Origin: Candidatus Stygibacter frigidus
GTDB lineage: Bacteria > Cloacimonadota > Cloacimonadia > Cloacimonadales > TCS61
DNA length: 6,541 bases
Assembly (NCBI GenBank): GCA_030765325.1
Contig: JAVCCT010000209.1
Coordinates: forward strand, 1-6,541
Direction: 5' to 3'
Shown: positions 1-4,756 of the stretch, piece after piece
Position numbering within the stretch: position 1 is the stretch's first letter
Layout of the letters: the number at the start of each line of letters is the position of its first letter
Notes under the pieces: model-generated
The model's database searches: none
The model's input: only the letters and a program-made list of their open reading frames with translations
Told to the model about the DNA's origin: nothing
Translations under genes and position numbers: made by a program

Positions 1-49
1 CAATTATCTTGACAGATAAATCAATCTTAAGAATTTTTCATAAATAAGT

Positions 50-127
50 CGGGATGTAGCGCAGTCCGGTTAGCGCGCTCGGTTCGGGACCGCGAGGTCG
101 GAGGTTCAAATCCTCTCATCCCGACCA
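50..127 (+). tRNA. tRNA-Pro, anticodon CGG
   Basis: A full cloverleaf can be folded. The acceptor stem pairs 50-56 with 117-123 (7 bp), the D stem 59-62 with 73-76, the anticodon stem 78-82 with 90-94, and the T stem 100-104 with 112-116 around loop TTCAAAT. The anticodon loop 83-89 is TTCGGGA, placing CGG at 85-87, which reads the proline codon CCG; G follows the anticodon (position 37), as usual in tRNA-Pro. The first pair is C-G with discriminator A124, the bacterial tRNA-Pro identity pattern, and CCA is encoded at 125-127. The second pair of the anticodon stem is a T79-C93 mismatch, which is unusual. A perfect TTGACA lies at 9-14 but no convincing -10 follows it, so promoter placement is left open. 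Confidence 0.96.
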
Positions 128-455
128 TTTTATCTTGCTGTTTTAACTTCCTTAAATGATCTACAGGCACAAAATGACTTATAAAAAAGGTAGAAAATAA
201 ATCAGAACAATAGTAGCATATCGTGCCCATAACATCTAAAAATCCACAGGGAAGCCACAGTGAACCCACTCTAAGTGCGCCTTGTATCTTTAGATACAGA
301 TGAACATGATGTAAGACGATATTTTGCAATGAATAATGTGATTTAATAGTAAGATTTTAGTATGATTGCTAAAAACATGCAGTTGTGAATTAAAGAAAAA
401 TTAAGATATGGGTAAACGTTCTAATCTATCCAGTCTTTTAGTATGAGATTTCAAT
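128..455. other. Spacer after tRNA, no gene seen
   Basis: No reading frame here looks like a protein. The longest one, on the minus strand, runs across the complement of the tRNA. The only local structure I see is a 16-bp palindrome, TGTATCT-TT-AGATACA, at 283-298. A T-rich stretch follows the tRNA directly but there is no GC-rich hairpin before it, so no intrinsic terminator is called. Confidence 0.6.
283..298. repeat. Short perfect palindrome
   Basis: TGTATCT (283-289) and AGATACA (292-298) are perfect reverse complements separated by TT. The size and symmetry resemble an operator for a dimeric regulator, but no gene start lies next to it, so it may be chance in AT-rich DNA. Confidence 0.3.
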
Positions 456-555
456 GATTAGCACGGAAAAAATGAGGGTGCGAAGGTGTGAAGATGAGAG
501 GGTGAGAAAAATGTAATGTAAGACTTTTTAAACCACAGAAAACACCATCCTACGC

Positions 556-589
556 TTACTCCTTCACCAAGGTTATGGAGTACTTTCAG
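556..589. repeat. Palindromic insert inside repeat copy 1
   Basis: The segment sits exactly between CCTACGC (549-555) and AAAGCTACGGC (590-600), which copy 2 has almost directly adjoining (849-855 and 858-868). It is an imperfect palindrome: 557-568 pairs with 571-582, with mismatches at 563/576 and 565/574 and a 2-nt centre. TACTCC and GGAGTA form the outer arms. It is either a small insertion in copy 1 or a deletion in copy 2. Confidence 0.65.
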
Positions 590-645
590 AAAGCTACGGC
601 ACGGCAGGCAGGATTACACAGAAAGGAAGATAATACCCAGCTAAG

Positions 646-683
646 TCAGGACTTTTGAACGGTACTCCGGGCAAGAGTTCTGG
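646..683. repeat. Hairpin closing repeat copy 1
   Basis: Arms 646-657 and 672-683 form 12 continuous pairs if G-T(U) wobbles are allowed (646/683, 650/679, 654/675), around a 14-nt loop. The matching hairpin in copy 2 is fully Watson-Crick. No T-run follows on either strand, so it does not look like an intrinsic terminator. Confidence 0.6.
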
Positions 684-740
684 GCGACAGGTAAACCAAA
701 ACCAACCTCGGTAGTCAGAAAAAAAAATAGAACACGGATG

Positions 741-759
741 ACGCTGATTACGCTGATTA
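741..759. repeat. 9-nt tandem repeat ACGCTGATT, two units
   Basis: ACGCTGATT occurs at 741-749 and again at 750-758, followed by AACACGGG. CACGG at 733-737 and at 761-765 flanks the pair. This precedes and joins repeat copy 2 and is missing in this form from copy 1, which only keeps GATTAGCACGG (456-466). Confidence 0.6.
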
Positions 760-949
760 ACACGGGAAAAATGAGGGTGCGAAGGTGTGAAGATGAGAGG
801 GTGTGATAAAATGTAATGTAAAACTTTTAAAACCACAGAAGGCACCATCCTACGCATAAAGCTACGGCACGGCAGGCAGAATTACACAGAAAAGAATAAA
901 TCCCAGACAAGTCAGGAGTTTTGAATGGTATTCCGGGCAAAACTCCTGA
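755..949. repeat. Degenerate direct repeat, copy 2
   Basis: Second copy of the 456-684 unit, same orientation, shorter because it lacks the palindromic insert. The spacing between matching bases is 299-300 nt in the first half and 266-268 nt in the second, which fits a single indel plus small drift. It ends in a perfect 12-bp hairpin. The two copies have diverged by point changes throughout, so the duplication is not recent. Confidence 0.85.
912..949. repeat. Perfect 12-bp hairpin closing repeat copy 2
   Basis: TCAGGAGTTTTG (912-923) and CAAAACTCCTGA (938-949) are exact reverse complements around a 14-nt loop (924-937) that includes TCCGGG. It lies downstream of the minus-strand gene ending at 1012, but the base of the stem on that strand is followed by ACTTGTCTGGG, not a T-run. 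It is therefore a repeat-borne hairpin and not a clear terminator. Confidence 0.75.
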
Positions 950-1011
950 ATCATTACTCAAAGCAGATTTTGATCTGGTGTTAGAAAATTATGGGATTAC
1001 TAACAGGCTAT

Positions 1012-1320
1012 TTACATTTCTGAGGGGTCTTTCCATAGTTTTTTCATGGTCTCCTGGTAGGCATTATAATTGTTTCTCCCTAATGCTGTCAGCTTGAGAA
1101 TTGTTTGGGGTTTTTTGCCGATAAATCTTTTCTTAATTTCTATATATCCGGCTTTTTCCAGTTTTTGCAAATGGGTAGACAAATTTCCTTTGGAAAGCCC
1201 GGTTGCTGCGAGGAGATAGAGGAAATCACCGCTATCAAGAAGCGATAGATGTCTGATTATCAGCAGACGAGCAGGTTCGTGAATTAATTTATCTATTTCC
1301 AGGATAGGGTTTTCATTCAT
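1012..1320 (-). CDS. HTH_34-type winged-helix transcriptional regulator
   Basis: A 102-residue protein that is essentially one winged-helix DNA-binding domain, probably a cytoplasmic dimer controlling nearby genes. An N-terminal helix carries the IHEPARLLIIRHL motif (residues 13-25). The helix-turn-helix spans about 32-57, with GLSKGNLSTHLQKLEKAGY (41-59) as the recognition part. The wing follows as IEIKKRFIGKKPQTILKLT (60-78), then a C-terminal helix with TALGRNNYNAY. This order and length match the PF13601 (HTH_34) family, related to MarR/ArsR regulators; no metal-binding cysteines or separate ligand domain are visible. The start ATG at 1318-1320 lies inside the end of the preceding membrane-protein gene (8-nt overlap, ATGAATGA), so translation is probably coupled. 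The regulator plausibly acts on its own operon, but the target and signal are unknown. Confidence 0.92.
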   Translation of the reverse strand: MNENPILEIDKLIHEPARLLIIRHLSLLDSGDFLYLLAATGLSKGNLSTHLQKLEKAGYIEIKKRFIGKKPQTILKLTALGRNNYNAYQETMKKLWKDPSEM

Positions 1321-1915
1321 CTTCTTTGTCCAGAACAGGGTAGCGTTTGATAAATCTGAAGATTAATGGTAAACCAATGATAATACCGAGGAAACCCATG
1401 ACTAATCCACCCCAGAAAAGAGTGTGGTTAAGTTTTACGACTAATCCCAAAACAAAAATTATCAGCATGACAGCACAATAGATGAAAAGACGGTAAGTAT
1501 GGAATACCATGATCCTATAAGCTGCAAATCCGATTGTAATTAAGGCAATAAGACAAAGTAAATACATGGAAGTGTTATCTTTGACAGCAATCATTTCTGA
1601 ATGTGATAAAATGTAATACAAAGAAAATATTAAGATAGCTAATATCAGGATGAAAATTCTCTTATTTCGTTTTCTTTTGTTAGTTTTAAGGATACTGAAT
1701 TCCGCAAATCCCAGGCGGGGCTGTATTATTATTTTTCTCAGATATCTGTTTAACCCAAACATGATCACTATCAGGATAGGTACTGTAAAGGTAAGTTCAT
1801 AATAATTTCCTAAACTAAATAACAAAGCGATTATCCCAATTAACAAATCGATGACACCGCTTTCACCATAATATCGCTTTATGGTTTGACTGGCGAAAAT
1901 TTTACTATCTTCCAT
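1313..1915 (-). CDS. Six-helix integral membrane protein of unknown function
   Basis: A 200-residue protein with six predicted membrane segments, at about 21-37, 42-59, 87-104, 116-137, 141-160 and 165-187. Lys/Arg-rich stretches follow helix 2 and precede helix 3 (KTNKRKRNKR, 77-86), so that loop should be cytoplasmic; the tail KRYPVLDKEDE also looks cytoplasmic. I recognise no catalytic motif. The QPRLGF segment after helix 2 (65-70) recalls small uncharacterised membrane families, but I cannot name one. The frame stays open upstream to an ATG at 1996. I chose the ATG at 1913-1915 because AAGGAG lies 5 nt before it and the extra 27 residues are polar and unlike the rest. It overlaps the regulator gene by 8 nt, so the two probably form one transcript and the regulator may control this protein's amount. 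Confidence 0.85.
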   Translation of the reverse strand: MEDSKIFASQTIKRYYGESGVIDLLIGIIALLFSLGNYYELTFTVPILIVIMFGLNRYLRKIIIQPRLGFAEFSILKTNKRKRNKRIFILILAILIFSLYYILSHSEMIAVKDNTSMYLLCLIALITIGFAAYRIMVFHTYRLFIYCAVMLIIFVLGLVVKLNHTLFWGGLVMGFLGIIIGLPLIFRFIKRYPVLDKEDE

Positions 1916-1920
1916 TTTAA

Positions 1921-1926
1921 CTCCTT
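1921..1926 (-). promoter_or_regulatory. Ribosome binding site deciding the membrane-protein start
   Basis: On the minus strand AAGGAG is followed by TTAAA and then ATG (1915-1913). This strong, well-spaced site supports the 200-residue form over the 227-residue reading from 1996. Confidence 0.85.
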
Positions 1927-2052
1927 GGTCTTTACTGCAAACCAGTTTGTAAAACCGCCTTATTTGTGTCAAATTATTTATCCGGAGATATAGCATCCCC
2001 CCGGAATTAATTTATAACTTGTCTTTGATAATTTTGTTGTGCATCTGTCGTC

Positions 2053-2151
2053 ACCATCCGGGAGGTCTATCGACCATCCAGGAAGTAACTTAGCTTTGTT
2101 CAAGAACCCCCATCTGAAACCTTCTGGATGGTCGGAGACCTCCCGAATGGT
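2053..2151. repeat. Long inverted repeat, about 31 paired bases
   Basis: The left arm 2053-2085 pairs with the right arm 2121-2151 with one mismatch (2058/2146), one G-T pair (2070/2135) and two single-base bulges (2069 and about 2082); the loop is 35 nt. The core CGGGAGGTCT and CGACCATCCAG are fully paired. Each arm also has short internal symmetry (GGTC-GGA-GACC at 2130-2140 and GGTC-TATC-GACC at 2064-2075). The left arm holds two related words, ACCATCCGGGAGGT and ACCATCCAGGAAGT. It lies between two leftward units and could stabilise or end the sugar-operon transcript, but there is no T-run next to the stem. Confidence 0.85.
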
Positions 2152-2164
2152 TGGCCCTTTTCAA

Positions 2165-2185
2165 CATATATTATCTCCATTAGTT
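2165..2185. repeat. Word shared with the 4314-4332 intergenic region
   Basis: CATATATT followed by CTCCATTAGTT occurs here with two extra bases (AT, 2173-2174) between the blocks, and at 4314-4332 without them. Both copies lie in spacers upstream of minus-strand genes and read in the same orientation, so they could be a shared promoter-type or operator element. Confidence 0.4.
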
Positions 2186-2337
2186 CCAGTTATTTAGACC
2201 TGTTAGAATTGATAAAAAACAGGGGGATGTCAGATTTATCCGGGGATTAGTTTTTATTGCGCTTTATGACATAGTGATATCGTTTCCTTTATGCGTTAAA
2301 AAGCAAGGTATAGCTTAATTCTGGAAGAATTTAATAT

Positions 2338-3300
2338 CTAATTCTTTGAAGCTACAATTAATTCCTGGATGGTGGTGGTGGCAAGAGCGAGGACGGTATC
2401 TGCGGCACCATAATAGATTTTTACTTCAGAATGGGGAAGGGCAAAACCTTCGGCATCATATTCTTCCACTATAATTCCGCAGGGGAAGCAGACATTTGGT
2501 ACTTGTCCTGTGAGTTCGTAGAGTGTGCGGGGTTCGAGGATATTACAGGTGCAGCGTGAGATAATTTGAGCCGGGTTATCCAGATCAGCGAGGAATACAC
2601 CGGTCTGATAGATATAGATTGAAGCGAGGTGGACAGCGATGCCATGATAAATTTGCAACCATCCCTGTCTGGTTTTTATGGGTGGAGGTCCAGCTCCTAT
2701 CATTTCATCCCAATAGTGAGATCTGCCAGCAATAACAGGAGCAACCGGCTGCCAGTGTAAAAGGTCTGGAGATCTGCTGAGCCAGATCTCGCTGCCTGTG
2801 GCAGCAGTTTTATTGAGGTTATTGCGATTAGGTCTGTCATATCTGAGATATTCACCCTTGATCTTGTGGGGGAAAAGAACCCCATTCCGATAATCTCCAT
2901 CTGATACTATACCCAGAAATTTATATTCAATAAAATCATCAGTTACACCCAAGCCGAGTTCGCAGCCATGATCAAAATCCATGGCAAACATAATGAAATA
3001 CCTGTCATTTATCAGATGTATGCGCGGATCGTAAATATGATAGGGCTGTTTATGCAGTTTTTCCAAACCCTGCCACTGAATGATCTCTGGCTTGATATTG
3101 AAATGAATGCCGTCATCACTGTCTGCATAGAGCAAAAAGGTCTGTCTTCCTCGATTTTGCACCCGCAGGAGCAGGATGTAATTATCATCAATCTTAATGG
3201 CACCGGAATTAAATACAGAGGTGGCATCTATGATCTGAGGTGGAATATCAGGGATCATCTCAGGTGTGATAATGGGATTAGCAGGATATCTTTCCAGCAT
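2338..3300 (-). CDS. GH130 family glycoside phosphorylase/hydrolase (beta-mannoside type)
   Basis: A 320-residue cytoplasmic protein (no signal peptide) with the five-bladed propeller signature of GH130 (PF04041). Landmarks are VFNSGAIK (29-36), LLLRVQNRGRQTFLLYA (43-59), YDPRIHLI (90-97), NGVLFPHKIKGEYLRYDRP (139-157), IGAGPPPIKT (201-210) with GWLQIYHG (213-220), and GVFLADLDNPAQIISR (234-249), followed by ILEP and the GQVPNVCFPCG end motif. Family enzymes phosphorolyse beta-1,4- or beta-1,2-mannosides, releasing mannose 1-phosphate; one subgroup hydrolyses instead. Asp91 in the DPR motif sits where the proposed general acid lies. The basic residues around 145-156 favour a phosphorylase, though I cannot align them here. 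Linkage and acceptor are not readable from the sequence. The ATG follows AAGGAGA, which overlaps the stop of the upstream gene (10-nt gap), so the two are co-translated. Confidence 0.9.
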   Translation of the reverse strand: MLERYPANPIITPEMIPDIPPQIIDATSVFNSGAIKIDDNYILLLRVQNRGRQTFLLYADSDDGIHFNIKPEIIQWQGLEKLHKQPYHIYDPRIHLINDRYFIMFAMDFDHGCELGLGVTDDFIEYKFLGIVSDGDYRNGVLFPHKIKGEYLRYDRPNRNNLNKTAATGSEIWLSRSPDLLHWQPVAPVIAGRSHYWDEMIGAGPPPIKTRQGWLQIYHGIAVHLASIYIYQTGVFLADLDNPAQIISRCTCNILEPRTLYELTGQVPNVCFPCGIIVEEYDAEGFALPHSEVKIYYGAADTVLALATTTIQELIVASKN

Positions 3301-3304
3301 AATA

Positions 3305-3311
3305 TCTCCTT
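3305..3311 (-). promoter_or_regulatory. Ribosome binding site of the GH130 gene
   Basis: AAGGAGA on the minus strand begins at the last base of the preceding gene's TAA stop (3313-3311) and lies 4 nt before the ATG at 3300-3298. This arrangement points to coupled translation within one mRNA and supports the chosen start. Confidence 0.75.
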
Positions 3312-4297
3312 TATTTAAAAGATTTTATAACTTTTAGCTTTTCGCTGTCAGCAGCATTAAAATTAAAGAAACTGATGCCATTGATATCAAGCTCAAGAAG
3401 CAGTTCAATAGCATTATGAAGTTGGGCGGGAGATAATGAAGGCAGGAAAATGCCGGCATGGATGGGCTTATCAGTTTTTTGACGGCATTCATTAACCGCT
3501 TGAGCAAGCCATTTAATATCCTGATCATAAAAAGCATTATACATCATGGGATAGAAGGCATCAATATTCCAGGAAGTCCAGTCCTGGCGTACAAGATTCC
3601 GGGCAATATCTGGCGTGGGAAATACTGCTGCTGATATCTTTTTATCATAGGAATGCACCAGATCAACAAGTTGATTAACCAGTGATGATATGCTTTGCCA
3701 GCGGAATGAGCGCCAGTTCTCATCCTGGGTGGGATCTTTTATTGAAAGGATATCATAGCCATATTCATTTTCAAAGCTTGAGGTGCAATGAGGACAATAA
3801 CAGAAATCGGACTGAGCTTCTTCTGTAGATTGGGTCAGGTTATATTGTCTCTGGCATTTGGGAGGTAGAATAACATCAGCGAAGCGGATATAATCAAGAT
3901 GAAAGCCTGAAAGCTCCGGGATTTTGCAGTATTGGGAAACCATGTTCTTTAGGAATGGCAAAACCTGGGGATGATTGGGGCAAAGCCAGCGATAATAATT
4001 TACATAAGGGGGAAAATCAGCGGTACTTTTACCATCTCTATTGATAGTAAACCAGTCTTTATGTTCTCTTAAAATTTGCTTATCATTATTAATCAACATC
4101 ATTTTCCATGTTTGAAAAAAAATATTTTTCTGCCTGGCTATGGACGCTGCAAGAACAGTCTTACTATGAGAACCGATAGCTAAAACCTCATTAATAGCAT
4201 ATTTCTCAAAAAGAGAAAAAATGTTTTGTAATTCAGTTTTGGATTTCTCCAGCAAATTTAGCCAAAAACTAAAAAAAATATTTTCTTTAATTTGCAT
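3311..4297 (-). CDS. GHL10-like TIM-barrel glycoside hydrolase-type protein
   Basis: A 328-residue protein resembling the GHL10 family (PF02638), TIM-barrel glycosidase-like proteins that include E. coli DigH/YddW, an enzyme acting on denuded peptidoglycan glycans. Visible motifs are an early strand NIFFSFWLN (6-14), DWFTINRDGKS (81-91), YYRWLCPNHPQV (101-112), GFHLDYIRFAD (131-141), the cysteine cluster CYCPHC (166-171), WRSFRW (195-200), AAVFPTPDIARNLVRQDW (223-240), DAFYPMMYN (246-254), AGIFLPSLSP (281-290) and GISFFNF (307-313). Asp135 and Arg138 are candidate active-site residues. No signal peptide is visible, so it should be cytoplasmic. It is the first gene of an operon with the GH130 gene, suggesting it supplies or shares that enzyme's substrate. 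Its own start lacks a strong SD, unlike its neighbours. Catalysis is unproven; the call rests on motif memory. Confidence 0.75.
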   Translation of the reverse strand: MQIKENIFFSFWLNLLEKSKTELQNIFSLFEKYAINEVLAIGSHSKTVLAASIARQKNIFFQTWKMMLINNDKQILREHKDWFTINRDGKSTADFPPYVNYYRWLCPNHPQVLPFLKNMVSQYCKIPELSGFHLDYIRFADVILPPKCQRQYNLTQSTEEAQSDFCYCPHCTSSFENEYGYDILSIKDPTQDENWRSFRWQSISSLVNQLVDLVHSYDKKISAAVFPTPDIARNLVRQDWTSWNIDAFYPMMYNAFYDQDIKWLAQAVNECRQKTDKPIHAGIFLPSLSPAQLHNAIELLLELDINGISFFNFNAADSEKLKVIKSFK

Positions 4298-4321
4298 TTT
4301 TTACTATCTTATCCATATATT
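4292..4321 (+). promoter_or_regulatory. Weak promoter candidate for the DUF1801 gene
   Basis: TTGCAT (4292-4297) and TATATT (4316-4321, five of six bases of TATAAT) are 18 nt apart in the 79-bp divergent spacer. The -35 match is poor (three of six) and the box overlaps the start of the opposite gene, so this is tentative. Confidence 0.22.
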
Positions 4322-4332
4322 CTCCATTAGTT
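4314..4332. repeat. Word shared with the 2165-2185 spacer
   Basis: CATATATTCTCCATTAGTT here equals 2165-2185 apart from a 2-nt insertion there. It starts 17 nt upstream of the GHL10-like start codon (minus strand) and ends 44 nt before the DUF1801 gene, so it lies in a divergent control region. Confidence 0.4.
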
Positions 4333-4365
4333 AAATAAATGGGGAGTAAATAAAATGTCAAGGAT

Positions 4366-4371
4366 AAGGAG
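4366..4371 (+). promoter_or_regulatory. Ribosome binding site of the DUF1801 gene
   Basis: AAGGAG lies 5 nt before ATG 4377-4379 and fixes that start. Confidence 0.75.
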
Positions 4372-4376
4372 TTGAA

Positions 4377-4727
4377 ATGAGCAACAAAGCCAAAACTTAT
4401 GAGCAATTTCTGGCACAGTTATCACCTGATGAAGTGGAAGTGATAAACTATCTGGTAGATACAATCAAAGAGGAACTGCCGAAAGCAGAAATGGTCATGC
4501 ACTGGGGCATGCCTTTATTTAAAATTAGAGGTGAGGATATTATCGCCCTTGCTGTACAGAAATATTACTTTTCGGTGTACCTTTGGACGATGGACTGGAC
4601 AAAGAAGTATAAGAAAGAATTAAAATCATTGAATCTGGGAAAAGGCTGCCTTCGTTTTAAGAAGCTTAAGCAACTGCCTGAGGGGATGCTCAGAGATATA
4701 ATTCAACAAGCAGGAAAAAGGAAGTAA
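4377..4727 (+). CDS. DUF1801 / YdhG-like small protein
   Basis: A 116-residue soluble protein of the DUF1801 (PF08818, YdhG-like) family, at its usual length. An N-terminal helix pair contains YEQFLAQLSPDEVEVINYL (8-26). This leads to the hallmark AEMVMHWGMPLFKIRG (37-52). Then come strands IIALAVQKYYFSVYLW (55-70) and the conserved LGKGCLRFKKLKQLP (87-101) before a C-terminal helix and a basic tail. Some relatives are annotated as frataxin-like iron chaperones (Bacillus YdhG/Fra), but most are uncharacterised and I see no clear acidic metal-binding ridge here, so no function is assigned. It is transcribed away from the sugar operon and is separated from the next gene by 230 bp, so it is probably a single-gene unit. 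No terminator hairpin with a T-run is visible after it. Confidence 0.88.
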   Translation: MSNKAKTYEQFLAQLSPDEVEVINYLVDTIKEELPKAEMVMHWGMPLFKIRGEDIIALAVQKYYFSVYLWTMDWTKKYKKELKSLNLGKGCLRFKKLKQLPEGMLRDIIQQAGKRK

Positions 4728-4756
4728 TATAATAATTTAGTTACTGTTAGGAATTA

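Larger units (their letters stand above)
456..684. repeat. Degenerate direct repeat, copy 1
   Basis: This stretch matches 755-949 in the same orientation. Positions 468-504 are identical to 767-803 (37 nt). A second matching block, 531-555 against 831-855, carries ACCACAGAA and CACCATCCTACGC. A third, 590-625 against 858-893, carries GCTACGGCACGGCAGGCA. The copy ends with an imperfect 12-bp hairpin (646-657 with 672-683). It contains a 34-nt segment (556-589) that copy 2 replaces with two bases. The wording resembles dispersed intergenic repeats seen in many environmental bacterial genomes; that comparison is from memory. No open frame in it looks like a real protein. Confidence 0.85.
1976..2243. 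repeat. Nested direct and inverted repeats in the spacer
   Basis: Most of the 1916-2337 spacer is taken up by a symmetrical arrangement. ATTTATCCGG occurs in direct orientation at 1976-1985 and 2234-2243. Inside it, CATCCCCC (1994-2001) faces its reverse complement GGGGGATG (2222-2229). Inside that is the long inverted repeat 2053-2085/2121-2151. The layout is like a small non-autonomous element bounded by short repeats. However, the direct pair does not abut the inverted pair (gaps of 8 and 4 nt), so it is not a clean target duplication. No protein-like frame lies within. Confidence 0.45.

Noticed and set aside
9..14. TTGACA upstream of the tRNA as a promoter
   Set aside because: No TATAAT-like box lies 15-19 nt downstream; the nearest A/T-rich match is about 24 nt away.
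27..329. 100-codon minus-strand frame over the tRNA
   Set aside because: Its C-terminal part (GFEPPTSRSRTERANRT) is the well-known false translation of the complement of a tRNA gene; the rest has no protein features.
594..857. 87-codon minus-strand frame
   Set aside because: It is made almost entirely of the duplicated repeat DNA, including the hairpin and tandem words, and starts inside no SD context.
456..949. CRISPR array
   Set aside because: There are only two long, diverged copies without regular spacers, and no cas genes.
912..949. Intrinsic terminator for the regulator gene
   Set aside because: The stem is strong but no T-run follows on the minus strand, and the hairpin belongs to a repeat also found at 646-683.
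802..1617. 16-nt match TGTGATAAAATGTAAT at 802-817 and 1602-1617
   Set aside because: The second copy is inside the membrane-protein gene in a normal helix segment (YILSHS on the minus strand); low-complexity AT-rich words make chance likely.
1967..1972. Perfect TTGACA on the minus strand before the membrane-protein gene
   Set aside because: The hexamer 17 nt downstream is CAAACT (three of six matches) and 16- or 18-nt spacings are no better, so a promoter is not called.
1916..1996. N-terminal extension of the membrane protein from the ATG at 1996
   Set aside because: The ATG at 1913-1915 has an AAGGAG 5 nt upstream; the extension is polar, runs through that SD and includes half of a repeat word.
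2968..3318. 116-codon plus-strand frame and other overlapping frames at 2700-3227, 3334-3537, 5113-5477 and 5609-6088
   Set aside because: They lie opposite or out of frame within the GH130, GHL10-like and PAS genes, which have clear family motifs; these are shadows.
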